The notes below the pieces were generated by a model. That model saw nothing but the letters and a program-made list of their open reading frames with translations. It was not told where the DNA came from and searched no databases. From NCBI RefSeq assembly GCF_036320965.1, contig NC_092271.1, positions 14,386,596 through 14,450,595 of the forward strand: a stretch of 64,000 nt of DNA. Reading direction: 5' to 3'. The stretch comes from Panulirus ornatus. Lineage: Eukaryota; Arthropoda; Malacostraca; Decapoda; Palinuridae. The position numbers and the translations under genes are program-made. Every line of letters starts with the position of its first letter. The first letter of the stretch is position 1. This document shows, in pieces, positions 43,994 through 56,035 of this stretch.

Positions 43994-44908
43994 AATGACT
44001 GAGTTTGGAAAAGTGTGTGGAAGAAGAAAGTTAAGAGTAAATGTGAATAAGAGCAAGGTTATTAGGTACAGTAGGGTTGAGGGTCAAGTCAATTGGGAGG
44101 TGAGTTTGAATGGAGAAAGGCTGGAGGAAGTGAAGTGTTTTAGATATCTGGGAGTGGATCTGGCAGCGGATGGAACCATGGAAGCGGAGGTGGATCATAG
44201 GGTGGGGGAGGGGGCGAAAATCCTGGGGGCCTTGAAGAATGTGTGGAAGTCGAGAACATTATCTCGGAAAGCAAAAATGGGTATGTTTGAAGGAATAGTG
44301 GTTCCAACAATGTTGTATGGTTGCGAGGCGTGGGCTATGGATAGAGTTGTGCGCAGGAGGATGGATGTGCTGGAAATGAGATGTTTGAGGACAATGTGTG
44401 GTGTGAGGTGGTTTGATCGAGTGAGCAACGTAAGGGTAAGAGAGATGTGTGGAAATAAAAAGAGCGTGGTTGAGAGAGCAGAAGAGGGTGTTTTGAAGTG
44501 GTTTGGGCATATGGAGAGGATGAGTGAGGAAAGATTGACCAAGAGGATATATGTGTCGGAGGTGGAGGGAACAAGGAGAAGAGGGAGACCAAATTGGAGG
44601 TGGAAAGATGGAGTGAAAAAGATTTTGTGTGATCGGGGCCTGAACATGCAGGAGGGTGAAAGGAGGGCAAGGAATAGAGTGAATTGGAGCGATGTGGTAT
44701 ACCGGGGTTGACGTGCTGTCAGTGGATTGAATCAAGGCATGTGAAGCGTCTGGGGTAAACCATGGAAAGCTGTGTAGGTATGTATATATGCATGTGTGGG
44801 CGTATGTATATACATGTGTATGGGGGGGGGGTTGGGCCATTTCTTTCGTCTGTTTCCTTGCGCTACCTCGCAAACGCGGGAGACAGCGACAAAGTATAAT
44901 AGAAAATA
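43994..44908 (+). pseudogene. LINE-A young copy, 5'-truncated but frame-intact C-terminal half
   Basis: Starts at TEFGKVCGRRKLRVNVNKSK and stays open to the natural stop (YRG-stop near 44709-44711), 238 codons without defects, then short-form 3'UTR, stem-loop and AAAGTATAATAGAAAATATA tail. It lacks endonuclease and RT catalytic motifs. It sits in the SYCP1-like intron right beside the exon donor. No convincing target duplication found. Confidence 0.9.
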
Positions 44909-45984
44909 TAAAAATTGTAATTTTTAGTGAAAAATTTGAGATTTTTTCCAATATTCATGTTTGCCATTTCTTTTTTTTAGTGAGTAGTGCAAGGAACAAA
45001 GAAATAGCCCCATTGGCTCAGACGAAAAAGAAATTACTATAAATTCCTAATATCTTTTGGTGACACCATTTCCCCATTTTCCTTAGTCTTCATTGATATA
45101 TTCATCCCATTATGGAACTTTTTATGTGCACAGCACTGTATTTTTTAATAATGTTTATGGAAAAATCCATCACGTTTAGAATTTTTGTGTAATTTTGATG
45201 TGAAACCATTCCCTCATTTCATAATGTATGAGTTTACATTTAGTAGGAATTGAAATGTAATGGAAAGGTCTTAGAGGCCTACTTCTGGATAGGGTGCTGT
45301 GGTTTCAGTGCATTACACTTGACAGTTAGAGAATGGATGTAAGTAGATGTGGCCTTTCTTCATCTGTGCTTGATCCTACCTTGCTAATACAGGAAATAGC
45401 AACCAAGTATGAAAAAAATGATTGATAATATACAAGTATTAGAGTACAGCATGAATTTGAGCTCATTTAGTTTGGATGCATTACATGTGCATTACACATG
45501 ACAGTTAGAGAATGGATTTAAGTGGATGTGGCCTTTCTACATCTGTGCTTGGTCCTTCCTTGCTAATACAGGAAATAGCAACCAAGTATGAAAAAAAATT
45601 GTTGATACTGTACAAGTATTAGAGTACAGTATGAATTTGTGCTCATTTAGGTTGGGTGCATTTAGTACCAAAGAAAAAAGTATGTTGTTCCATAATTGTG
45701 TTTGCACAGTATGGGGAGAAGCTATTGTACTTGTGGGGCCACATTTCTTGAGATGTCTTTACATCAAGTATCCTTTTGTATTTTGTATAAAGCCAGTGTT
45801 CACAATATCTTTGTTTAGTCTGTTTTAAGCATCCAACTACTGTATGTTAAAATAACACTTCTCTATGTTCTTTCTCAATTTTTTTCTGTTGCTTAGCTTC
45901 TAGTCATACCTCCTGGTAACTCTGGCATTGCATAAAGAACTGTTCACTTGTGATATTGTGTAGTGAATGTGATCAGGTCAACCC
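44909..45984 (+). repeat. Old LINE-A tail scrap and a 179-bp tandem duplication
   Basis: About 44960-45030 resembles a decayed LINE-A 3' module in minus orientation (TAGTGCAAGGAACAAAGAAATAG). From 45310 a unit of about 179 bases (GCATTACAC...GACAGTTAGAGAATGG..., ...GGAAATAGCAACCAAGTATG...) is repeated once at 45489-45665; it is itself an old LINE-A 3'UTR segment. The rest (to 45984) shows no gene. Confidence 0.7.
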
Positions 45985-46135
45985 AATCTCTTATTTACTG
46001 CATTGTGAGGTAGCATCACTAACAGATGACTGATCCTGAGAGGGAAAGATCCTCACTTGGCCAACTTCTGTCTTTCTTCTTTTGGAAAAGTAAAATAGAA
46101 GTGGAGGATTTCCAACCCCTTTGGAAAGGGCCGGG
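45985..46135 (-). mobile_element. SINE-A copy, degenerate
   Basis: Minus-strand match to the 3' half and middle of SINE-A (GTGAGGTAGCATCACTAACAGA, CCTCACTTGGCC, CTTCTTTTGGAAAAGTAAAA, GGAGGATTTCCA). Both ends are eroded. Confidence 0.6.
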
Positions 46136-46139
46136 AGGA

Positions 46140-48485
46140 TGGTTTGGTTTAGAGAGAAGAGGTGGTGAAAGCTTTGCAGATGAAATCTGGCAAGGTGGCA
46201 GATTTGGATGGTATATCAGTTGAATTTATTAAGAAAGGGAGTGACTGTGTTGTTGATTGGTTGGTAAGGATTCTTAATGATGTATGGATCATGGTGAAGT
46301 GCCTGAGGATTGACAGAATGCATGTATGGTGTTATTGTGCATAGGCGAAGGGGATAAAGGTGAGTGTTCAAACTACGGAGGCATAAGTTTGTTGAGTAGT
46401 CCTGGAAAATTGTATGGGAGGGTATTGATTGAGAGGGTGAGGGAATGCACAGAACATCAGATTGGGGAGGAGCATTGTGGTTTTAGAAGTGAGAGGATGT
46501 ATGGATCAGGTATTTGCTTTGAAGATGGTGTGTGAGAAATACTTAGAAAAATATGTGGATTTGTATGTAGCATTTATGGATCTGGAGAAGGCATATGAAA
46601 GGGTTGATAGGGATGCTTTATGGAAGGTGTTGAGAGTATGTGGTGTGGAAGGTAAGCTGCTATAAGCAGTGAAAAGTTTTTATCAAGAATGTAAGCAGTC
46701 ATATGTATGAGTAGGGAGAGAGAAGAATGTTTGGTTCCCAGTGAAGATTGGTCTGCAGTAGGGATATGTGATGTCGCCATGGTTGTCTCTCTTTTACAGG
46801 CCTATTAGTTAACTCAAAATCCAATAATGCCCTTTGACCATCTCTCTTACTCACAAACGTATGCTTATGTATATCTCTCTTTTTAAACCAGGTATTCCCA
46901 ATCAACAGTCTTTTTTCAGCACACAAATCCACAAGCTCTTCACCATTTCTATTTACAACACTGAACATCCCATGTACACCAATTATACCCTCAACTGCCA
47001 CATTACTCACCTTCACATTTAAATCACCCAACGCTGAAACCTGGTCTCGTACATCAAAGCTGCTAACACACTCACTCAGCTGCTTCCAAAACACTTGCCT
47101 CTCATGGTCTTTCTTCTCATGACCAGGTGCTTAGGCACCAATAATCACTCATCTTTCTCCATCCACTTTCAATTTCATCCACATCAATCTATAATTTACT
47201 TTCTTTCACTCTATTACATACTCCTACAACTCCTGCTTCAGGAGTAGTGCTACTCCTTCCTTAGCTCTTGTCCTCTCACCAACCCCTGACTTTACTCCCA
47301 AGACTTTCCCAAACCACTCTCCCCTTTACCCTTGAGCTTCGTTTCACTCAGAGCCAGAACATCCAGGTTTCTTTCCTCAAACATACTACCTGTCTCTCCT
47401 TTTTTTTCATCTTGGTTCATCTACACACACTCAGACACCCCAATCTGAGCCTTCAAGGAGGATGAACACCCTCCACTTGACTCCTTCCTCTATTTCCCTT
47501 TATAGAAATTTAGATAAAAGGGGGAGGGTTTCCAGCCCCCACTCCTGCCTACTTTAGTCGCCTTCTAAGACACATGGGGAATATGTGGGACGTATTCTTT
47601 CTCCCCTTATCCCCAGGAATAGCAAAAATGGGTATGTTTGATGGATTAGTGGTTCCAACAATGTTATATGGTTGCGAGGCTTGGGCGGGCTATAGATAGG
47701 GTTGTGCGGAGGAGGGTGGATGTGTTGGAAATGAAATGTTTGAGGACAATATGTGGTGTGAGGTGGTTTGATTGAGTAAGTAATGAAAAGGTAAGAGAGA
47801 TGTATGGTAATAAAAAATGTGTGGTTGAGAGAGCTGAAGAGAGTGTGTTGAAGTGGTTTGGACACATGGAGAGAATGAGTGAGGAAAGATTGACCAAGAG
47901 GATATATGTGTCAGAGGTGGAGGGAAGAAGTGGGAGACCTAACTGGAGGTGGAAGGATGGAGTGAAAAAAATTTTGAGTGATTGGGGCCTCAACATACAG
48001 GAAAGTGAAAAGCGTGCAAGGAATACAGTGAATCAGAATAGTGGGGTATACTGGGGTCAATGTGCCGTCACTAGATTCAACCAGGGCATGTGAAGCATCT
48101 AGGGTAACTTATGGAAAGGTTTGTGGGGTCTGGATGTGGTTAGGGAGCTATGGTTTCAGTGCATTACACATGACAGCTTGAGACTGAGTGTGAATGAGTG
48201 TGGCCTTTTTTTTGTTCCTGGCTCTGTCTCGCTGGAGGGGGGATGCTATTTCATGTGTGGCAGGGTGGTGATGGGAATGGATGGAGGCAGCAAGTATGGA
48301 TATGTACATGTGTATATATGTGTATGTCTGTGCATGTATATGTATGTTTATGTTGAAATGTATATGTATGTATATGTGCGTGTGTGGGCGTTTATGTATG
48401 TATATGTGTATGTGAGTGGGTTGGGCCATTCTTCGTCTGTTTCCTTGCACTACTTTGCTTACCCAGGAGACGGTGGTTAACTTTA
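46140..48485. pseudogene. Scrambled old LINE-A: RT (+), endonuclease (-), RT C-terminus (+)
   Basis: Three abutting pieces. 46140 to about 46795 (+) carries linker and RT palm remnants, including a degraded QCGFRSGRG, MDLEKAYERV and GYVMSPWLS. About 46803-47621 (-) is a 5' portion of LINE-A: 5'UTR end at 47621, start region, ETKL, APGHE, GDLNVK and LLDFEL. 47622-48485 (+) begins at AKMGMF, continues through the C-terminal domain, and has a long 3'UTR ending in a degenerate stem-loop. None is open throughout. Confidence 0.75.
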
Positions 48486-48494
48486 ATGATAATA

Positions 48495-48585
48495 GAATAA
48501 TGATATTTATTCATTATATTTATTTGCCATCTCCCACATCAGCGAGGTAGCGCAAGGAAATAGACGAGGAAAGGCCCAACCTACC

Positions 48586-48639
<54 letters not shown>
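48495..48639 (-). mobile_element. LINE-A 3' end scrap and (TA)n
   Basis: A minus-strand LINE-A 3' terminus (about 48500-48587: CATCTCCCACATCAGCGAGG then AGCGCAAGG) followed by a (TA)n run (48588-48639) that touches the poly-A tail of the next copy. Confidence 0.75.
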
Positions 48640-48656
<17 letters not shown>

Positions 48657-50542
48657 ATACTTTGTCGCTGTCTCCCGCGTTTGCGAGGTAGCGCAAGGAA
48701 ACAGACGAAAGAAATGGCCCAACCCCCCCCATACACATGTATATACATACGTCCACACACGCAAATATACATACCTACACAACTTTCCATGGTTTACCCC
48801 AGACGCTTCACATGTCTTGATTCAATCCACTGACAGCACGTCAACCCCGGTATACCACATTGCTCCAATTCACTCTATTCCTTGCCCTCCTTTCACCCTC
48901 CTGCAAGTTCAGGCCCCGATCACACAAAATCTTTTTCACTCCATCTTTCCACCTCCAATTTGGTCTCCCTCTTCTCCTCGTTCCCTCCACCTCCGACACA
49001 TATATCCTCTTGGTCAACCTTTCCTCACTCATTCTCTCCATGTGCCCAAACCATTTCAAAACACCCTCTTCTGCTATCTCAACCACGCTCTTTTTATTTC
49101 CACACATCTCTCTCACCCTTACGTTACTTACTCGATCAAACCACCTCACACCACACATTGTCCTCAGACATCTCATTTCCAGCACATCCATCCTCCTGCG
49201 CACAACTCTATCCATAGCCCACGCCTCGCAACCATACAACATTGTTGGAACCACTATTCCTTCAAACATACCCATTTTTGCTTTCCGAGATAATGTTCTC
49301 GACTTCCACACATTCTTCAAGGCTCCCAGAATTTTCGCCCCCTCCCCCACCCTATGGTCCACTTCTGCTTCCATGGTTCCATCCGCTGCCAGATCCACTC
49401 CCAGATATCTAAAACACTTCACTTCCTCCAGTTTTTCTCCATTCAAACTCACTTCCCAATTTACTTGACCCTCAACCCTACTGTACCTAATAACCTTGCT
49501 CTTATTCACATTTACTCTTAACTTTCTTCTTCCACACACTTTATCAAACTCCGTCACCAGCTTCTGCAGTTTCTCACATGAATCAGCCACCAGCGCTGTA
49601 TCATCAGCGAACAACAACTGACTCACTTCCCAAGCTCTCTCATCCCCAACAGACTTCATACTTGCCCCTCTTTCCAAAACTCTTGCCTTTACCTCCCTAA
49701 CAACCCCATCCATAAACAAATTAAACAACCATGGAGACATCATACACCCCTGCCGCAAACCTACATTCACTGAGAACCAATCACTTTCCTCTCTTCCTAC
49801 ACGTACACATGCCTTACATCCTCGATAAAAACTTTTCACTGCTTCTAACAACTTTCCTCCCACACCATATATTCTTAATACCTTCCAGAGAGCATCTCTA
49901 TCAACTCTATCATATGCCTTCTCCAGATCCATAAATGCTACATACAAATCCATTTGCTTTTCTAAGTATTTCTCACATACATTCTTCAAAGCAAACACCT
50001 GATCCACACATCCTCTACCACTTCTGAAACCACACTGCTCTTCCCCAATCTGATGCTCTGTACATGCCTTCACCCTCTCAATCAATACCCTCCCATACAA
50101 TTTACCAGGAATACTCAACAAACTTATACCTCTGTAATTTGAGCACTCACTCTTATCCCCTTTTCCTTTGTACAATGGCACTATGCACGCATTCCTCCAA
50201 TCCTCAGGCACCTCACCATGAGTCATACATACATTAAATAACCTTACCAACCCGTCAACAATACAGTCACCCCCTTTTTTAATAAATTCCACTGCAATAC
50301 CATCCAAACCTGCTGCCTTGCCGGCTTTCATCTTCCGCAAAGCTTTCACTACCTCTTCTCTGTTTACCAAGTCGTTTTCCCTAACCCTCTCACTTTGCAC
50401 ACCACCTCGACCAAAACACCCTATATCTGCCACTCTATCATCAGACACATTCAACAAACCTTCAAAATACTCACTCCATCTCCTTCTCACATCACCACTA
50501 CTTGTTATCACCTCCCCATTTGCGCCCTTCACTAAAGTTCCC

Positions 50543-50544
<2 letters not shown>
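48640..50544 (-). mobile_element. LINE-A young copy with uninterrupted RT ORF
   Basis: 5'-truncated minus-strand copy. The T run from 48640 is its poly-A tail; the short-form 3'UTR and terminal stem-loop follow. The reading frame is open from the truncation point (about 50544) to the natural stop at 48841, the longest intact LINE-A coding segment here. It holds the end of the linker (GANGEVITSSGDVRRRW), RT motifs [48 protein letters not shown], catalytic FADD (49600-49611), and the C-terminal RRRGRPNWRWKDGVKK. Endonuclease is missing. A (TA)n tract (50545-50616) lies at the truncation side and extends the frame artificially upstream. The near-identity to other young copies suggests recent activity. 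Confidence 0.92.

Positions 50545-50616
<72 letters not shown>
50545..50616. repeat. (TA)n microsatellite
   Basis: Pure TA run between two minus-strand LINE-A copies. Confidence 0.95.
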
Positions 50617-50625
<9 letters not shown>

Positions 50626-52617
50626 TTTTTGCTTTGTCGCTGTCTCCCGCGTTTGCGAGGGTAGCGCAAGGAAACTGACGAAAGAAATGGCCCAACCCAC
50701 CCCCATACACATGTATATACATACGTCCACACACGCAAATATACATACCTACACAGCTTTCCATGGTTTTAACCCAGACGCTTCACATGCCTTGATTCAA
50801 TCCACTGACAGCACGTCAACCCCGGTATACCACATCGCTCCAATTCACTCTATTCCTTGCCCTCCTTTCACCCTCCTGCATGTTCAGGCCCCGATCACAC
50901 AAAATCTTTTTCACTCCATCTTTCCACCTCCAATTTGGTCTCCTCTTCTCCTCGTTCCCTCCACATCCGACACACATATCCTCTTGGTCAACCTTTCCTC
51001 ACACATTCTCTCCATGTGCCCAAACCATTTCAAAACACCCTCTTCTGCTATCTCAACCACGCTCTTTTTATTTCCACACATCCTCTCACCTTACTTACTA
51101 CTTAACTCGATCAAACCTCCCACCCACACATTGTCCTCCAACATCTCATTTCCAGCACATCCATCCTCCTCGCACAAACTCTAATCCTTAATAGCCCACG
51201 CCTCGCAACCATACAACATTGTTGGAACCACTATTCCTTCAAACAACCATTTTTGCATTTCTCGAGATAATGTCTCCGACTTCCACACATTCGTCTAGGC
51301 TTCACCAAGAATTATACGCCCCCTCCCCCACCCTATGGTCCACTTCTTCTTCCATGTTTCCATCCGCTGCCAGAGATCCACTCACCAGAAATCTCAAACA
51401 ACTTCACTACTCCTCCATTATTCTCCATTCAAACTCACATCCCAATTACTTGACCCTCAACCCTAATGGTAAAACCTAATAACCTGCTCTTAATTCCATT
51501 AACTCTTCAACTTTCTTCTTCCACACACTTTATCCAAACACCGTCACCAGCTTCTGCAGTTTCTCACATGAATCAGATCAGCCACCAGCTGTCAGGTATC
51601 ATCAGCGAACAACAACTGACTCACTTCCCAAGCTCTCTCTCTCATCCCCAACTAGAACATTCAAACTTGCCCCTCTTCCAAAATTCTCTTTTTGCCTTTA
51701 ACCTCCCTAACAACCCAATCCATAAACAAATTAAACAACCATGGGACATCATACTAACCCCATGCCGCCAAACCACATTCACTGAGAACCAAACAATTCC
51801 TCTTATCCGACAACGTACACATGCCCTTACAAATCCCGATAAAAACTTTTTTCAACTGCTTCATAACAACTTTCCTCCCACCACCATATATTCTTAATCA
51901 CCTGTCCAGAGAGCATCTCTATCACTCTATCATGAATGCCCTTCTCCAGATCCAATAAATGCTAACATACAAATCATTTGCTTTTCTAAGTATTTCTCCA
52001 CATACATTCCTTTCAAAGCGAACACCTGATCCACACATCACTACTACCACTTCTGAAACCCAACACCTGCTCTTTTTCCCCAATCTGGATCTCTGTACAT
52101 ATGCTTACACCCCTCAATCACTACCCTCCATACAATTTACCAGGAATACACAACAAACTTTATTATACCTCTGTAATTTGAGCAACCAGTCACGTCTTAT
52201 CCCCTTTATTTCCTTGTACAATGGCACTATGCACGCATCTCCTCCCTCCAACCTCAGCACCTCAAAACCATAGAGTCAACATACATTAATAACCCTTACC
52301 CAACCCGCAACAATAAGTCACCCCTTTTTTAAATAAAGTCCACTGCAATACCCCCAAACCTAGCTGCTTGCCCGCTTATCATCTTTCCGCAAAGCATCAC
52401 TACCTCTTCTTCATGTTTAACCAAGTCCGTTATCCCTAACCCTCTCACTATTGCACACCACCTCGACCAAAACACCCTATAACTCTGCCCTCTATCATCA
52501 GACATTGGACATCAAACAAACCTTCAAAATACTACTCACTATTCTCCATCTCCTCACACATTCACCACTACCTTGTTATCACCTTCCCCATTTGTCGCCC
52601 ATAGCACTAAAGTTCCC
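50617..52617 (-). pseudogene. LINE-A copy, indel-riddled duplicate of the 48.6-50.5 kb copy
   Basis: Same extent and same end points as 48640-50544, and it shares that copy's private variants, for example GGTCAACC, TGCTATCTC, TATGGTCCAC, GCCTTTA(A)CCTCC and CAACCCG(T)C. From about 51060 it is full of single-base insertions and deletions every few tens of bases. The combination of shared private variants with dense random indels points to an unpolished or falsely duplicated assembly segment rather than natural decay. Confidence 0.85.
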
Positions 52618-52631
52618 ATTATATATAAAAA

Positions 52632-52662
<31 letters not shown>

Positions 52663-54845
52663 TATAAATATATAAAAATATATAAAATATATATATTTTT
52701 TTTTTTTTTTTTTGCATTTGTCGCTGTCTCCTCCCTGCGATTTCGAGGTAGCGCAATGAATCAGACAAAGAAATGGCCCAACCCAGCTCCCCATATACAC
52801 ATGTATATACATACGTCCACACACCGCAAATATACATACCCTAACACAGCATTCCATGGTTTAAAAAACCAGACGCTTCACATGCACTTGATTCAATCCA
52901 CTGACAGCACTCAACCCCGTATAAACCACATCGCGTTCCAATTCCACTCTATTCTTGCCCACCTTTCCACCTCCTACTCCTCCTCCTGCATGTATCAGAG
53001 CAGGAAGCCCCGATCCACCACAAAATCCTTTTTCAACTAATCCACCCATCTTTCCTACCCTCCAATTTTGGTCCTCCCACTCTACTTCTCGTATGCCCTC
53101 CACAATCCGACACACATATCCTCTTGTCAATCATTCCTCACTCATATCTCTCCATAGTGACCAAACCAATTCAAAACACCCTCTTGCTGCCACATCAACA
53201 CGCTCTTTTTATTTCCACACCATCTCTCTTCTCTCTTAAACGCTCTTCTTCTAACAACCGTTTAACGTTACTATACTTCGATCAAACCAACTCACACCAC
53301 ACAAACAAAGTGTGCAAAATTTTTTGGAAAGAGGGGCAAGTTATGAAGTCTGTTGTGGATGAGAGAGCTTGTAAGTAGATCAGTTGTTGTTCGCTGATGA
53401 TACAGCGCTGGTGCTGATTCATGATGAGAAACTGCAGAAGCTGTGACTGAGTTTGTAAAAAAAGTGTAGTGAAAGAAAGACAAGTAAGAGTAAATGTGAA
53501 TAAGAGCAAGGTTATTAGGTCCAGTAGGGATGTGAGGTGCTCAAGTCAATTGATTTGAGTTTAGAATGGTGGAAAACTGTAGGACGTGAAGTTATTAAGA
53601 TACTTTGTGGAGTGGTGATTCTTGCAAGCGGGGATGAACCAGGAGGGTGAATGCGGACGGGTGGGATTAGGCCACGGTGTGGGTAGGGTCGTGGGTATCT
53701 TTGTGTCTGAGATGGAATATATGGGTTGGGATTTAGATTATGGTTAGGGGTGTGATGATGGGGAGGAGGTGGGGCGAAAATCTGGGAGCCTAAGAATCAA
53801 ATGGAATGTTGTCTGGAACACTTAAAGACATACCATACAACATTTTCGACGACGCACACAATCTACTCTATCTCAATCGGAACACTATATAAGATCAAAG
53901 AATTGGTATGTAATCAGGAAAAGTGGTTCCACGCAACTGTCTGACTATCGATATCATTCGCACGAGGCCGGCTACTGATGAAGATAGAGTCTGCTGCGAG
54001 GGGAGATAGGATCTGCTCCCGATCCCAACTCTCTCTAATGTTTGAGCAACAATGTGTGGTGTGAGGTGGTTGATCGAGTGAGTAACGTAGTACGACGACA
54101 TGAATGTCAGAGTGGTCAATCAACAGACCTGGCTTGGGCATGGGGAGGATGGTCCACGCAAGGCTGCGTCAATCTCATCGGAATTCTCCTTGAAGATATC
54201 TAGCACATGGCACGACACAGACAAGGGGATAATGGCTCTGACATGTGGGTGTTGTAGCCGCCGGGGAGCTGACGTAGCTACGGATGCAACGAGCGTTGAG
54301 ACGCTGATGAGGGACGCTAACCAACAATTCTACGCGCGAGACGGGATAGACGAAACTTGAGATGCCGGGCAAGGACTGACAGAAAAGGCGTTTTTGAGAC
54401 ACAGTGACATTCTCGGGTTCCGGCAGCGCGCGAGTAGCAAGGTACAGAAGATGCACAACAAAGAAAGCAGGCAGCGGATCTAAGAGCGAAATGGATCTCG
54501 GAATAACAGAGTGATAATAGCGGGGTCTCACGTGACGTAAGTTCAAGTGCACATTCCACTCTAGGAGTGCTTATGACAATCCAGCGGAACAGTCATCTGA
54601 CTAACTTCCCTATAGCTCTAGCGGCTTAATCTCCATCAAGCAGACTGCTCAGTAGCTAAGGAGGCACTGTATCTCACTTTTAGGCCAACTTAGTTAGATG
54701 AACGCAATGCATAGTGCAGCCGTGTGGAAGAGTGGTTGTGGGTTGGAGTCGAGCGACTATTACATCTTGCTAAGTCGTGTGATCATCCGGGGGGTTGCGC
54801 TACCTCGCAAATGCGGAAGACGCGACAAAGTATGAATAAATAAAA
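52618..54845. pseudogene. Noisy head-to-head LINE-A pair
   Basis: AT-rich tract (52618-52690), then a minus-strand LINE-A 3' part (52691 to about 53305). This joins directly to a plus-strand copy (about 53306-54845) that starts near VLERGASMKSVVDE, keeps FADDTA (near 53390), and ends in a recognisable 3' stem-loop at about 54797-54825. The stretch 53600-54790 is only faintly alignable to LINE-A. The layout and junction match the clean pair at 62527-64000. Confidence 0.7.
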
Positions 54846-56035
54846 AAAATATAAAAACCACACATTGCCCTCAAACACTCATTTCCAGCACATCATACTC
54901 CTGCGCACACTCTATCCATAGACCACCCTCGCAACATACAACATTGTTTGGAACACTATTCCTTCAACAACCCATTTTTTGCTTTCCGAGATAATGTACT
55001 CGACTTCCGCACATTCTTCAAGGCTCCCAAATTTTTTTGCCCCCTCCCCCACCCTATGATCCACTCCGCTTCCATGGTTCCATCCGCTGCCCAATCCACT
55101 CCCAGGATATCTAAAACACTTCACTTCCTCCAGTTTTTCTCCATTCAAACTCACCTACCCATTGACTTGAACCCTCAACCCTACTGAACCTAATAACCTT
55201 GCTCTATTCACATTTACTCTTAACTTTCTTCTTTCACACACTTTACCAAACTCATCACACGCTTCTGCAGTTTCTTCACATGAATCCGCCACCAGCGCTG
55301 TATCTCAGCGAACCAACTGACGCACTTCCCAAGCTCTCTCATCCCCAACAGACTTCAGTACTTTGCCCCTCTTTCCAAAACTACTGCATTCACCTCCTAA
55401 CAACTCCCATCCATAACAAAATAAACATCCATGGAGACATCACACACCCCTGTCTCAAAACTACATTCACTGAGACCAATCACTTTCCTCTCATCCTACA
55501 CGTACACATGCCTTACATCCTCTATAAAAAATTTCACAGCTTCTACAACTGCCTTCCACACCATATGATTGTACTTAGAAGTACAGTTCCACGATGAGCG
55601 GGGATGTCTATTTCCTAGGGATTTCACACTACATGCTGGGCGACTGAGATATAGCTTGCGTGTCGGATCGACGGCGAGTCATGCTGATTAGCTGGCGACA
55701 TTCGCTGGGAAAAATCATGATAGAAATGCCTTTCTAAGTATTTCTCACATACATCTCTAAGCAAACACCTGATCCACACATCCTCTACCACTCTGGAAAC
55801 CACACTGCCTCTTCCCCAATCTGATGCACGTACATGCCTTCACCTCTCATCAATACCCTCCCATAAAATTTACAGAATACTCACAAACTTATACTTTGTA
55901 ATTGAGCACTCACTCTTATCCCCTTTGCCTTTGTACAATGGCACTATGCACGCATTTTCTGCCAATCCTCGGCACCTCACCATGAATCTTATACATACAG
56001 TAAATAACATACCAACCAGTCAATAATACAGTCAC
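54846..56035 (-). pseudogene. Noisy LINE-A fragment with an unrelated 160-base patch
   Basis: Minus-strand LINE-A from the C-terminal domain through the RT palm to the linker edge near 56035, with frequent indels. At about 55562-55722 the LINE sequence is replaced by mixed sequence with no similarity to any copy, after which LINE-A resumes about where expected. No intact frame. Confidence 0.75.

Noticed and set aside
44195..44951. Pro/Ser/His-rich frames antisense to the LINE-A C-terminal domain as separate genes
   Set aside because: Open in all three phases and following the sense ORF in every copy, so explained by sense composition. Kept only as a finding about skew.
44967..45042. Terminal exon after TTTTTTTAG (MSSARNKEIAPLAQTKKKLL in phase 1)
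   Set aside because: Phase fits, but TAGTGCAAGGAACAAAGAAATAG is a decayed LINE-A 3' module like others in the window, so the match to exon structure is probably chance.
54100..54560. GC-balanced open frames around 54.1-54.6 kb as a transferred or host gene
   Set aside because: Faint LINE-A order is still visible through the interval and indel noise surrounds it; the sequence is unreliable.
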